Shown piece after piece: positions 54,781-63,336 of a stretch of DNA of 64,000 bases. A model generated the notes under the pieces. The model was not told where the DNA came from. It saw only the letters and a list, made by a program, of their open reading frames with translations, and made no database searches. Made by a program: the position numbers and the translations under genes. Position 1 is the first letter of the stretch, and each line of letters starts with the position of its first letter. Source of the DNA: CAWDYA01 sp963806495 (GTDB lineage: Bacteria > Acidobacteriota > Polarisedimenticolia > JACPZX01 > DASXTC01); assembly GCA_963806495.1 (NCBI GenBank), contig CAWDYA010000004.1, positions 248,001 to 312,000 on the forward strand. The letters are read 5' to 3'.

Positions 54781-55787
54781 AGGTCCTCGATCGGGCTGCG
54801 CTCGACGGGGGCCGGGTCGGTCCTCAGGATCAGATACGTGATCGAGCCCGCCGACGTGAAGAAGACGAACGGGTAGACGAGCGTGAGGACCACCACCACG
54901 ACAAACGATGCGCCGAGCAGGAACCCGGACAGGTCGTAGTGCCAGGCGGAGCCGATCGGCTCCGTGTACATCGGAAGCATCCGCGAGAAGGGTCTCAGCA
55001 GGACCCGGAAGAAGCCCGGTATGGCCACCACCGTCTGCTCCCACCGGTCCCCCATGATCGACGAGGCGGCCCAGGTGGTCAGGCGCAGGCTGGCCCAGGC
55101 GGCGGCGCCGATGAGCAGGGTCATCAGGAACCCCACGGCGACCACAATGGCCTCGTAAACAATGATATGAAGGGGCTTGCGGCGTGCCAGCTCCACGACC
55201 TCGATCATCGCTCCTATCGCCCCGACCCCCCGCAGAGCCACGATCGAGGGGTACAAAAAGGCGCCGACCATATGAACGGCCACGGCCATGACTGCGGTAA
55301 GACTAAGAAAGACAGCGAGGAGGAACGAAGCGGAGAAGACGATCGGCCCGATCCCGGGGACCGAGCCGACCAGCGCCATCATCGCCTCGATGGCGAGCAT
55401 GGTCAGCGCGATACCCCCGAAGGCGAGCGGGATTCCCAGCAGGGTGGTCCAGCGGTCCCGGATGAACTGCCGCAGTTCGGCGGCCCCGGCCCTGCGGCCC
55501 TCCACGAGCTGGGTGGTGGCCATGCGGGCGATGAGGCCGGAGAAGAGCACGCAGATACAGGTGGCCAGGATGGCCCCGAGCAGTGTAAACACCCTGTGGG
55601 CGCTCTTTTCGCCGGTCAGCGCGCCGAGCCACGCAAAGAGACCGTAGGTGAGGCAGGCGGCCCCGAGACCCAGAGCCGCCGTGGACAGCTTCCGGGGGTC
55701 GAAGGCGATCCGCACGGCCAGCGGGATGTCGCGGACGGTCCATTCGCGTGGCGCCGGAGGGGAGGAAGAAGGCTCGGTGGCGTCCAG
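54777..55787 (-). CDS. Polytopic membrane protein of unknown function, probable CTG start
   Basis: The product (about 336 aa) has seven or so hydrophobic segments (for example LGAACLTYGLFAWLGAL, VFTLLGAILATCICVLFSGLIARM, IVVAVGFLMTLLIGAAAWASLRL, GFLLGASFVVVVVLTLVYPFVFFTSAGSITYLIL). The first standard start is GTG 55715, without a Shine-Dalgarno sequence. The frame stays open upstream through DATEPSSSPPAPREWTVRDIPLAVRIAF to a CTG at 55785-55787, with a perfect AGGAGG 4 nt before it and a TTGACA/TACATT promoter about 50 nt further up. I therefore prefer CTG. It is coupled to the next membrane protein. Function is unknown. Confidence 0.72.
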   Translation of the reverse strand: MDATEPSSSPPAPREWTVRDIPLAVRIAFDPRKLSTAALGLGAACLTYGLFAWLGALTGEKSAHRVFTLLGAILATCICVLFSGLIARMATTQLVEGRRAGAAELRQFIRDRWTTLLGIPLAFGGIALTMLAIEAMMALVGSVPGIGPIVFSASFLLAVFLSLTAVMAVAVHMVGAFLYPSIVALRGVGAIGAMIEVVELARRKPLHIIVYEAIVVAVGFLMTLLIGAAAWASLRLTTWAASSIMGDRWEQTVVAIPGFFRVLLRPFSRMLPMYTEPIGSAWHYDLSGFLLGASFVVVVVLTLVYPFVFFTSAGSITYLILRTDPAPVERSPIEDL

Positions 55788-55838
55788 GAGGCCTCCTAAG
55801 TCTCAGGGATTAAAAGACTAACGTTCCTAAGGCGGTCT

Positions 55839-55868
55839 AATGTAGCCGAAGTCGAGGCGAGATGTCAA
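55839..55868 (-). promoter_or_regulatory. Promoter of the membrane-protein pair
   Basis: On the minus strand a perfect TTGACA (55868-55863), an 18-nt spacer and TACATT (55844-55839) predict a start near 55832, about 45 nt before the CTG start. Confidence 0.65.
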
Positions 55869-55962
55869 CAGAACGGGGTGCGGAAGGAGCCGTATGACCG
55901 GAAAGGCCGGAAAATGACGGCTGGTGGAGGCCGTAAAGGCTTATGCGACGGGATTTTTCGTG

Positions 55963-55991
55963 TTGACGTGCACCGGGGTTCGAGGTATATA
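55963..55991 (+). promoter_or_regulatory. Promoter of the small secreted protein gene
   Basis: TTGACG (55963-55968), a 17-nt spacer and TATATA (55986-55991) give one of the best promoters in the window. The predicted leader of about 110 nt is G/T-rich and contains a T5 run; it might be structured. Confidence 0.7.
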
Positions 55992-56107
55992 GCTCCAGAA
56001 CATTCACCGAGTCCCAGGTCGCTGCTATTGGGGGGGCGAAGTCTCTTTTTCGAGAAGGTCCAAGTCGAGACGGTCCGACATTCCGTTTTTCCAGTGAAGG
56101 AGGGGGT

Positions 56108-56608
56108 ATGAAGAGAGTTCTTCGAGCGTTCCTGGGGTCGGCCCTGTGCCTTTGCCTCGCGAGCGCCGTCGTGCTGGCCGCGCCGCCTCGCGGCGCCGTT
56201 AGCGGCCCCAGCTATACCGTGGGTGAGTTCGCCGTCCAGCTGGCACATGCGATGAACCTGCCGGCCGACTCGGTGGACAGCGCGGTGGCCGCCCTGAGGG
56301 GACGGGGCATCTCCCTTGGCGTGAGCCCGACGACCGAGCTGACCGAGGGAAATCTTGTGAACCTCCTCTCGCAGGCCGGCATCGCCGTCACGACCGCCGA
56401 CCCTTCGAAGAAGGTGAACAAGCAGAGGGCGGACAGCGTCGTCGGCACGTTCCAGGTCGAGCTGTCCAAGAAGGGTATCATCCCCTCAGACGAGGGCGTG
56501 ATCACGGCGACCAACCCGACCAACCCGAACGACGACTTCAACAACGGTAACGGTCGCGGCGGCAAGTTCAAGAGGAAGAAGAAGAACAGCCAGACGGGCA
56601 GCGACTAG
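56108..56608 (+). CDS. Small secreted protein of unknown function, SLH-like helical domain
   Basis: The 166-aa product has a GAAGGAGGGGG Shine-Dalgarno sequence and a signal peptide (MKRVLRAFLGSALCLCLASAVVLA). The mature core (about residues 35-130) reads YTVGEFAVQLAHAMNLP, AVAALRGRGISLG, LTEGNLVNLLSQAGIAVTT and VNKQRADSVVGTF. It resembles a pair of helical units like S-layer-homology motifs, but this is weak. The tail is Asn/Lys-rich (NDDFNNGNGRGGKFKRKKKN). Strong promoter, strong ribosome site and a perfect terminator point to abundant expression as its own transcript. The next gene is a paralogue. Confidence 0.82.
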   Translation: MKRVLRAFLGSALCLCLASAVVLAAPPRGAVSGPSYTVGEFAVQLAHAMNLPADSVDSAVAALRGRGISLGVSPTTELTEGNLVNLLSQAGIAVTTADPSKKVNKQRADSVVGTFQVELSKKGIIPSDEGVITATNPTNPNDDFNNGNGRGGKFKRKKKNSQTGSD

Positions 56609-56652
56609 TCCGGTCGCGGCCAGCGCTTCTGGCATGAGCAGATAGACATCAA

Positions 56653-56684
56653 GCCGCCGGGTCGAGAGACCCGGCGGTTTTTTT
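56653..56684 (+). terminator. Intrinsic terminator after the small secreted protein
   Basis: CCGCCGGGTC-GAGA-GACCCGGCGG is a perfect 10-bp stem with a GNRA-type loop, followed by seven T. It separates the two paralogous genes. Confidence 0.93.
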
Positions 56685-56722
56685 GTGTGCCGGGAACCCG
56701 CCGCAGTGCTAAGTTGGTGCTG

Positions 56723-57097
56723 ATGAGAAGAGCCCTGCTCCTCGCGTGCTGCATCACAATCCTCCCGGCGGGCATGATCCGGCCGGCGACGGCCCAGGAG
56801 GCCGAGGCTCCCGCCGCGGGGCCGGTCACCCTGGGAGACTTCGCCGTGCTCGTGGTCAAGGGTCTCGGCCTGCAGCCCAATGGGGGCACCATGACCCCCG
56901 AGGGTGCGGCATGGCTCCTCCTCAGGAAGGGGATCCAGGTCCGGCCCGAGCTGGATACGCCCCTGACCGAGGCGGACGCGGTGGGGGTGCTGAACGGCCT
57001 CGGCTACCGGATCAGGACCACCACTCCGTCGCGGGTGATGAGCCGTGACAGGATGGAGATCCTGATCGGCGCGTTCCTGACGAAGCCCTCGCCCTAG
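56723..57097 (+). CDS. Small secreted protein, paralogue of the upstream gene
   Basis: The 124-aa product has a signal peptide (MRRALLLACCITILPAGMIRPATAQ). The mature part VTLGDFAVLVVKGLGL, AAWLLLRKGIQVRPE, LTEADAVGVLNGLGYRIRTTTPSRVMSRDRMEILIGAF aligns with the preceding protein (VGEFAV, RGI, LTEGNLVNLL, TTADPSKKVNKQRADSVVGTF). It lacks the basic Asn-rich tail. It lies after the terminator, so it needs its own promoter or read-through; no strong Shine-Dalgarno sequence is seen. Function is unknown. Confidence 0.75.
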   Translation: MRRALLLACCITILPAGMIRPATAQEAEAPAAGPVTLGDFAVLVVKGLGLQPNGGTMTPEGAAWLLLRKGIQVRPELDTPLTEADAVGVLNGLGYRIRTTTPSRVMSRDRMEILIGAFLTKPSP

Positions 57098-57107
57098 CGG
57101 TCCGATC

Positions 57108-57845
57108 CTACCCGCAGAGCCTGACGAAGTTCTCCAGGAGGCGACGGCCGTGTCCCGCGTTGTCCGGTGCGAGATCCGCGACGAGACGGTCCACCCATCC
57201 CTCCGCGTCGCGTCCGTGCTCCTGTGCGTCGAGAACGAGCTGCTGCGTGCGCAGCCGGATCAGCCGCTCCAGGATCGGCGCGGTGGCCTCCGGGTGGAAC
57301 TGCAGCCCCCAGCGCGAGCGGCCGACGCGGAAGGCCTGCACGGCGGCGTGCGCGTTGCCGGCGAGCAGGACCGCGTCATCCGGAAGCCGCTCGATGCGGT
57401 CCTCGTGGGTCGCCAGCACGCTGATCGTCCCGCACAAACCGTCGAACAGCGGGTCGTCGGCGGCGGCCTGAGTCAGGTCGACCTCGATCCGCCCGATCTC
57501 CCATCCGCCAGGACTGAGCGCCACTTCGCCTCCGCGCGCGGCAGCCAGGAGCTGGGCCCCGAAGCAGACGGCCAGCACCGGCACGGGCGGCTCGTCTCCG
57601 CCGGCGAGAAATGCGGTGAGCGGCTCCATCCATGGCTCGCTGCGATAGGCCGCGCTGGTCGACCCGGTCACGATGACGCCGTCGTAGTCGCGAAGCGGCG
57701 GCACCGGGTTGCGTGTCGCATCGACGGTGTCGAACGAGCATGACAGCCCGCTCATCGCGTCGATGAACCATCGATCGTAGTCACCGAACTCGCGGAGGAC
57801 CTCCGGTGCGGTGCATCCCGGCTTGAGGATCAGGATCCGGATCAT
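57108..57845 (-). CDS. Class I glutamine amidotransferase-like protein
   Basis: The 245-aa product resembles GuaA-type amidotransferase domains: VIVTGSTSAAYRSEPW, nucleophile Cys in VPVLAVCFGAQLLAAA and the His-x-Glu pair in WGLQFHPEAT. It stands alone without a synthase domain, like the YfeJ/GMP-synthase-like group thought to act on gamma-glutamyl or related compounds. ATG 57845 overlaps the stop of the membrane-protein gene upstream. The substrate is unknown. Confidence 0.88.
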   Translation of the reverse strand: MIRILILKPGCTAPEVLREFGDYDRWFIDAMSGLSCSFDTVDATRNPVPPLRDYDGVIVTGSTSAAYRSEPWMEPLTAFLAGGDEPPVPVLAVCFGAQLLAAARGGEVALSPGGWEIGRIEVDLTQAAADDPLFDGLCGTISVLATHEDRIERLPDDAVLLAGNAHAAVQAFRVGRSRWGLQFHPEATAPILERLIRLRTQQLVLDAQEHGRDAEGWVDRLVADLAPDNAGHGRRLLENFVRLCG

Positions 57846-59758
57846 GGCAGCAGCACGCCTCCGAGGTGAAACCCCCACACACGCCCCGATCGACAGGTGG
57901 TAACAAGAATCTCATTATAGCCGCCGCTGACCGTGGCTTCGAACGCGCGGGCATAGCGTCGGTGACCGCCCGATGCCTCCGCGTCGAGGAGTTCATCGAG
58001 CGTGGGTGCGGGCGTCTTCCTGCTGTCGTACGCGGCGACGCCGTTGACGGCGATCTCCATCGGATCGTCCGTGCTGACGGCAAACCGCATTCGGCCCGCG
58101 CCGCCCGGAACGAACCGGCCCGACAGCGTCGCGCAGCTCTCCTCGACACCGGCCCGCCTCGCCGCCTCGCCGACGTCGACGAAGTCGTGCGGTCCCGAGA
58201 CGATCGGCTCCCCGCTCGTCTCGAGGCTCCAGGTCACCAGCGGCTCCGTGTCCCAGGGACCGGACGGATCGGCGTCGCGGATCGTGTAAACCGTGCAGTC
58301 CGGGCTCGCCGCCTCGGGGCGCAGCATCGGATCCTGATCCGCGCGCTCCACGAACGTCTCCGCCCCCGCGTCGGCGAAGACGACGCGACAGTGGAACCGG
58401 TCGCGGATCGGATCCACGATGTCGGCCGCGCGTCCCTCGACGATGTCGCGCCAGAGACGCCAGCGATCCGGATCGGTGATGTACATGAACGTGGGATCGA
58501 GACCGACCAGGTAGTGCTGCCGGGGCGCCACGTAGAACAGCTCCGGGAACTCGTCCCAGTCGGTGGTGAAGATCGTCTCGCCGTCGGGCACGTTGTCGCG
58601 GATCCACGAGGCGCAGACATCGAACACCCTGCCGCGGTCCTCGGCGATGATCGACCGGGTTCGCGGCACCACGTTCGAGCAGAGCATCCCGAACGCGGCA
58701 ACGAAAGCCGTCGCCCCAATCCACCGAAGGACCCTGCTCTCCGGCACGCGGCCGGACACCGTCACGGCCGCGAACAGTGCGGAAAAGGGGGCCCACAACT
58801 CGATGAACCGCTGGCTCAGGAGGCTCAGCCCGAGGCATCCGAAGCTGACCGCAGCGAGCGTGAGCTCCCCGTCGGATGGCCGGCGCTGGCGGCGGGGCCA
58901 GGCGACGAGCAGCGCCGCCAGGCCGACGGCCGTGAACAGAAACGGCCCCGCATTGTCACGCAGCATGCGCAGCGCCGGGGCGGGGAGAATCTCGCTTCCC
59001 ACCCCGAGTCCGCGGGCCGCACCGGACCAGGAAAGACCCGGCACCGAGATGTTCTGCACGTACCAGAGACGCAGGTTCGCCGGGAAGCCCGGATGGAGGA
59101 TGACGCCGCACAGCGTGCCGGCGACGGCCGCCGGTGTGGCCTCCCAGACGGGACGCCGGCGTCGCAGTCCCGCCACGACGTCGTGGATCAGCGCGATCCC
59201 CGGAAGGAGCTGCCACGCGATGTGAGTCAGGGCGTACGCACCGGCGGCGACGCCGATCCAGGCTTGCCGCCGCTTCAGGATCGCCACGGTGCCAAGCAGC
59301 GCGATCGCCACGGCGGGCACGATGGCGCGCAGCAGCCCCACGCGATACAGAAGCGTGACGGAGGAGACGGCGCATGCGGCCGTCCACGCCCATGGTTGAC
59401 GCGCGCCGAGCCGTTGCGCGGCCAGGCACAGCGCCGTGAACAGCAGCGTCGCGAAGAGGATCGACGCGGCCTTGCCTCCCGACGCGAGATCGCCGAAGGT
59501 GAACGGGATCAGCAGGAGGTGATAGAGCAGTTCCTTGTCGGCGTACCGGTCACGGAGAAAGGTCTCCTGCCACCAGGGGAATCTCCCCTCGACGCCGTGG
59601 GTCCGGATCCACTCGCTGTACCGGATGTGGAACCAGCCGTCGTACCCGTAGATGTCGGGGGCCCCGGACTTCACGAACGCCACCAGGGCGGCGGTCGCGA
59701 GAGCCACCAGCACGAGCTGGAGCCAGAGGCGCCCCGGGCGGGCAGCGGTAGCCGGCAT
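57842..59758 (-). CDS. Polytopic membrane protein, STT3/GT-C-like
   Basis: The 638-aa product has about eleven transmembrane helices followed by a soluble region (about residues 400-638). The first periplasmic loop has IYGYDGWFHIRYSEWIRTHG, resembling the DxD-type catalytic loop of GT-C glycosyltransferases, especially oligosaccharyltransferase STT3. The soluble part has RVFDVCASWIRDNVPDGETIFTTDWDEFPELFYV and a final jelly-roll-like section. No clear WWDYG motif is present, so it may use another lipid-linked donor. A promoter lies 8 nt upstream of ATG (leaderless). It is coupled to the amidotransferase downstream. Confidence 0.75.
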   Translation of the reverse strand: MPATAARPGRLWLQLVLVALATAALVAFVKSGAPDIYGYDGWFHIRYSEWIRTHGVEGRFPWWQETFLRDRYADKELLYHLLLIPFTFGDLASGGKAASILFATLLFTALCLAAQRLGARQPWAWTAACAVSSVTLLYRVGLLRAIVPAVAIALLGTVAILKRRQAWIGVAAGAYALTHIAWQLLPGIALIHDVVAGLRRRRPVWEATPAAVAGTLCGVILHPGFPANLRLWYVQNISVPGLSWSGAARGLGVGSEILPAPALRMLRDNAGPFLFTAVGLAALLVAWPRRQRRPSDGELTLAAVSFGCLGLSLLSQRFIELWAPFSALFAAVTVSGRVPESRVLRWIGATAFVAAFGMLCSNVVPRTRSIIAEDRGRVFDVCASWIRDNVPDGETIFTTDWDEFPELFYVAPRQHYLVGLDPTFMYITDPDRWRLWRDIVEGRAADIVDPIRDRFHCRVVFADAGAETFVERADQDPMLRPEAASPDCTVYTIRDADPSGPWDTEPLVTWSLETSGEPIVSGPHDFVDVGEAARRAGVEESCATLSGRFVPGGAGRMRFAVSTDDPMEIAVNGVAAYDSRKTPAPTLDELLDAEASGGHRRYARAFEATVSGGYNEILVTTCRSGRVWGFHLGGVLLP

Positions 59759-59766
59759 ACCGGATG

Positions 59767-59796
59767 AACTTACGCGCAGCCGGACCTGGCTGTCAA
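59767..59796 (-). promoter_or_regulatory. Promoter for the STT3-like gene (probably leaderless)
   Basis: On the minus strand a perfect TTGACA (59796-59791), an 18-nt spacer and TAAGTT (59772-59767) end only 8 nt before ATG 59758. Confidence 0.6.
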
Positions 59797-59834
59797 TGCC
59801 GCCGGCCTGGCCAAGTTACTGAAAACCCTTGCGG

Positions 59835-59863
59835 TTGACCCGTTCGTGGGCCTGCATTATCAT
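59835..59863 (+). promoter_or_regulatory. Promoter for the fused spermidine-synthase-like gene (probably leaderless)
   Basis: TTGACC (59835-59840), a 17-nt spacer and TATCAT (59858-59863) end 9 nt before ATG 59873. This rules against the upstream GTG at 59846, which lies inside the promoter. Confidence 0.6.
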
Positions 59864-59872
59864 TTCCGGCTC

Positions 59873-62458
59873 ATGCCTGTAAGAGCCGCGGTATTTCTCC
59901 TTTTCCTGCTCTCGGGAGCCGTGGGCCTGATCTACGAGGTCCTCTGGCTCCGGATGCTGATCCTCATCTTCGGCTCGACACAGTTCGCGGTCAGCACGAT
60001 CCTGACCGCGTTCATGGCCGGTCTGGCCCTCGGCTCGTTCCTCTTCGGGCGGCTGATCGACCGGCGGGGCGAGCCGCTGCGATGGTACGGGTATCTCGAG
60101 ATCGGCATCGGCCTGTACGCGCTGCTCGTGCCGTTCCTGTTCGACGGCCTGGTGCCGGTCTATCGCTGGATCTGGGAGTCGTTCGCGCCCGACTTCTTCG
60201 TCTTCAGCCTGCTGCGCTTCTTCTTCGTGCTCCTGGTGCTGATCCTCCCCACCACGCTGATGGGGGGCACGCTCCCGATCCTGAGCAAATTCGTCACGAG
60301 ACGCGACGATGCCATCGGTCTCTCGGTCGGGTCTCTGTATGCCGTCAACACCTTCGGGGCGGTGCTCGGCACCGCGATCAGCGGCTTCGTGCTGATCCCC
60401 GTGTACGGGACGCAGGGGACGATCGGCATCGCCGCGACGCTGAACCTCCTGGTCGGTCTCTCGGCGCTCGGTCTCGGCATGGCCGCCCGGGCGGCGAGGT
60501 CCCCAGCGGTCTCGGGCGGCGCGCCGCCGGCCGCCGCGGAGCCGGTGGAGCGGATGCCGGCGGAAGCGAGGCTGCTGCTGTGGGTGCTCGGCGGCTCCGG
60601 CTTCGTGGCGATGATGTACGAGATCGCCTGGACACGGGTCCTGGCGCTGGTGATCGGCAGCAGCGTCTACGCCTTCACCATCATGCTGACCACGTTCCTC
60701 GTGGGGCTGGCGGTGGGGGCCGCGGTGTTCGCGCGTCTCGCGGACCGGCTGCGCGGGAGGTTCGCGGTCGAGGGGCTCATCGCGCTGCTGACCGGCACGG
60801 CGGTGGCCGCGTTCGGCACGATGCTGCTGTTCAACGAGCTTCCGTACCAGTTCGCCCGGCTCTATCACGATGTCCGCGGGCACAACGCGCTGATCTTCAC
60901 TCTCAAGTACGGCATCGCCTTCATCGTGATGCTGCCGCCCACGCTCCTGCTCGGGGGGATCTTTCCGCTGGTCGTGCGCGCCTGCTCGCCGCACCTCTCC
61001 CGGCTGGGCCGTTCGGTGGGTGTCGTCTACTCGTCCAACACCATCGGGACGATACTCGGCTCCTTCCTGTCCGGCTTCTTCCTCATCCCGATGGTCGGGA
61101 TACAGAACAGCCTGATGCTCGCCATCCTCGCGGACCTCGCGCTGGCTCTGGTGCTGGTCTGGGGAGCGACGCGCGCCGTGCGCGAGGTGACCGGCTGGCC
61201 GATGGCGCGCCGTCTTGCGGGGGTGGGCTTCCTCATGCTGCTCGGCGCGGGGCTCGCCTGGGCGAAGCCGCCGTGGGACACGATCGTGATGAACAGCGGG
61301 GTCTACCAGTACGCCGACGACATGGAGGAGCCCGACCTGACGCCCGAGGGGTTCCAGCGGTTCATGGTCGAAGGGCTCGACCTGAAGTACTACCGCGAGG
61401 GGATGACCACCTCCGTCATGGTGGTCAAGGAGCAGAGCACCGGTGTCTATCTGCTGGCGGTCAACGGCAAGATCGACGCGTCGTCCGAAGGGGACCTGCC
61501 CACCCAGCTCCTCTCGGGCCACATCCCGATGCTGCTCGCCCCGGATCCGAAGACGGCGCTGGTAATCGGTTTCGCCAGCGGGATCACCGTCGGCGCCGTG
61601 ACGCAGTACCCGGTCGACAAGGTGACCGCAGTGGAGATCGAGCCGGCGATCCTGGAGGCGTCGCACTGGTTCGACGATTTCAACCATCGCCCCCTCGAGG
61701 ATCCCAGAGTCCGCGTCGTGCGCAACGACGGCCGCAACTTTCTGCTGGTCAACGACGAGACATTCGACGTGATCATCTCCGAGCCGTCGAACCCCTGGAT
61801 GACCGTGGCCTCCAACCTGTTCACACGCGAGTTCTTCCAGCTCGGCCACCGCAGGCTCAACCCCGGCGGTGTGTTCGCCCAGTGGCTCCAGCTCTACGGC
61901 ATGTCCCCCGACGACCTCAAGGCACTCATGCGGACGTTCCATTCGGTCTTCCCGCACGTGCTGGTTTTCAATACGATCGAGGACGCGGATCTGATACTGG
62001 TGGGCTCGGACAGCCCCCTGCGCTTCGATCTGGACGATCTGGCCGCTCGGATGGAGAACCTGTCGCCGATGGTCGACCTCAGAAGAGTGCGCGTCTACAC
62101 CCCGGAGGACCTCCTCTCCTATTTCCTGTTCGGCACGAAGGAGATGGCGCGGTTCACGGGCAAAGGGCCGCTCAACACCGACGACAACGCCCTGATCGAG
62201 TTCCGGGCGCCCAAGAGCCTGCACTACGAGACGCGGGGAGCGAACACGGCGGAGCTGAGACAGGTCACGGTCGAGCCGCTCACCTACGCCGACGATCTGC
62301 ACAGCGACGAGGACCGCATCCACCATGGCGCCGAAATGGTCAAGGCCTACATGCGCCGAAACATGATCTCCCGGGCACGGGAGGTGCTCGCCGGCACGCC
62401 GGGTCTGGCGGAGTCGGAGGAAGGGCAGGAGCTCGAACACCTGCTCGCCGGCCGGTGA
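59873..62458 (+). CDS. Fused membrane transporter-like / spermidine synthase-like protein
   Basis: The 861-aa product has an N-terminal half with about fourteen transmembrane helices in two MFS-like sets (FLLFLLSGAVGLIYEVLWLRMLILIFGS, GGSGFVAMMYEIAWTRVLALVIGSSVYAFTIML). The C-terminal half (about residues 470-780) has a polyamine-synthase-like Rossmann fold: TALVIGFASGITVGAVTQYPVDKVTAVEIEPAILEAS, VRVVRNDGRNFLL, FDVIISEPSNPWM and LNPGGVFAQWLQLYG. Such fusions are widespread in environmental bacteria; an aminopropyl transfer or related methyltransferase-like activity is assumed. The start follows the leaderless promoter. Its stop overlaps the hydrolase gene (GTGA). Confidence 0.88.
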   Translation: MPVRAAVFLLFLLSGAVGLIYEVLWLRMLILIFGSTQFAVSTILTAFMAGLALGSFLFGRLIDRRGEPLRWYGYLEIGIGLYALLVPFLFDGLVPVYRWIWESFAPDFFVFSLLRFFFVLLVLILPTTLMGGTLPILSKFVTRRDDAIGLSVGSLYAVNTFGAVLGTAISGFVLIPVYGTQGTIGIAATLNLLVGLSALGLGMAARAARSPAVSGGAPPAAAEPVERMPAEARLLLWVLGGSGFVAMMYEIAWTRVLALVIGSSVYAFTIMLTTFLVGLAVGAAVFARLADRLRGRFAVEGLIALLTGTAVAAFGTMLLFNELPYQFARLYHDVRGHNALIFTLKYGIAFIVMLPPTLLLGGIFPLVVRACSPHLSRLGRSVGVVYSSNTIGTILGSFLSGFFLIPMVGIQNSLMLAILADLALALVLVWGATRAVREVTGWPMARRLAGVGFLMLLGAGLAWAKPPWDTIVMNSGVYQYADDMEEPDLTPEGFQRFMVEGLDLKYYREGMTTSVMVVKEQSTGVYLLAVNGKIDASSEGDLPTQLLSGHIPMLLAPDPKTALVIGFASGITVGAVTQYPVDKVTAVEIEPAILEASHWFDDFNHRPLEDPRVRVVRNDGRNFLLVNDETFDVIISEPSNPWMTVASNLFTREFFQLGHRRLNPGGVFAQWLQLYGMSPDDLKALMRTFHSVFPHVLVFNTIEDADLILVGSDSPLRFDLDDLAARMENLSPMVDLRRVRVYTPEDLLSYFLFGTKEMARFTGKGPLNTDDNALIEFRAPKSLHYETRGANTAELRQVTVEPLTYADDLHSDEDRIHHGAEMVKAYMRRNMISRAREVLAGTPGLAESEEGQELEHLLAGR

Positions 62459-63336
62459 GCACGCTGCCGCGGGTGCACGAGCATCACCGGTTCGATGCCG
62501 ACGGCCCGCTCCACGCGCTCCGGCTCGGCTCGACGACGGCGCCGTCGCTGGTGTTCCTCCACGGCATCACCGGATCGCGCCGGTACTGGTCGGGACGCGT
62601 TGCCCATCTGGCGCGGACCCACCGGCTCCTGATACCCGATCTGCTGGGATTCGGCCTGTCGCCCAAGCCGCCGGTGGACTACACGATCCCGCGGTTCGCG
62701 GACAGCGTGCGCGCCTTCCTCGACGAGGAGGGGGAGCCGGCCCGGCCCCGCGTGATCATCGGCCACTCGCTCGGCGCGCTCATCGCGATCCAGTACGCCA
62801 TCGATCGCCCGGACGACGTCCAGGCGCTGGTGCTGCTGAATCTGCCACGTTTCCAGTCGCCCGAGGAAGCTCATCGCCTGTTCTGGCTCGGCTCGCCCCA
62901 GTACCGCAAGCTGCTCAACGAGCACTCGATCGCCCAGAACATCTCCCAGGTGCGGCGCTCCGGCGTCGACCTCTTCCTCAAGTATCTCGTCAAGTTCCCC
63001 TGGGGTGTCCTGGCCGACTGCCGCAAGTTCACCATGCGGTCGCTGACCTCGACGCTCGAGAACTGCCTGCTGAACTACCGCCTCGACGAGCAGCTCCCGA
63101 GGCTCTCGCCGATGCCGGTGCTGCTGATCCACGGGCTGCGGGACGGCGTCGCGCCTTTCCAGAACGTGCGCGAGCTGCCCGGGGCCTACCCCTGGATGCG
63201 GCTGGAAGTCATCCCGTCATCGGGGCATCATGTGTTCCTCACGCACACGAAACGCTGCCTGCGCGCCATCGAGGGGTTCCTGCGTGACGAGCTGCAGGCC
63301 GATCTCGGCAGTCCCGTGCGGGCAAGGAGCCGATGA
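62455..63336 (+). CDS. Alpha/beta hydrolase
   Basis: The 293-aa product starts at GTG 62455 overlapping the preceding stop. It shows the alpha/beta-hydrolase order: oxyanion-hole LVFLHGITGSRRYW, the Gly-x-Ser-x-Gly nucleophile elbow in VIIGHSLGALIAIQYA (Ser near residue 106), an acid in LLIHGLRDGVAPF and final His in IPSSGHHVFLTHT. No signal peptide is seen. The substrate is unknown; family members include esterases, C-C hydrolases and haloperoxidases. Confidence 0.88.
   Translation: MSTLPRVHEHHRFDADGPLHALRLGSTTAPSLVFLHGITGSRRYWSGRVAHLARTHRLLIPDLLGFGLSPKPPVDYTIPRFADSVRAFLDEEGEPARPRVIIGHSLGALIAIQYAIDRPDDVQALVLLNLPRFQSPEEAHRLFWLGSPQYRKLLNEHSIAQNISQVRRSGVDLFLKYLVKFPWGVLADCRKFTMRSLTSTLENCLLNYRLDEQLPRLSPMPVLLIHGLRDGVAPFQNVRELPGAYPWMRLEVIPSSGHHVFLTHTKRCLRAIEGFLRDELQADLGSPVRARSR

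Larger units (their letters stand above)
55798..56107. other. Divergent intergenic region
   Basis: This 310-base stretch has no gene. It holds a minus-strand promoter for the membrane-protein operon (55839-55868), a plus-strand promoter (55963-55991) and the roughly 110-nt 5' leader of the small secreted protein. The interval is clearly more AT-rich than the coding DNA. I see no tRNA or riboswitch in it. Confidence 0.6.

Noticed and set aside
59846..59872. GTG at 59846 as start of the fused spermidine-synthase-like protein.
   Set aside because: It lies between the -35 and -10 boxes of a good promoter; ATG 59873 begins right after it and fits the membrane helix start.
59816..62440. A long open frame antisense to the spermidine-synthase fusion (also similar ones antisense to polA, topA and the TPR/FG-GAP fusion gene).
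   Set aside because: High G+C leaves few stops. These frames have Arg/His/Gln/Asp-rich composition, no domains and no ribosome sites, while the opposite strand has well-conserved proteins.
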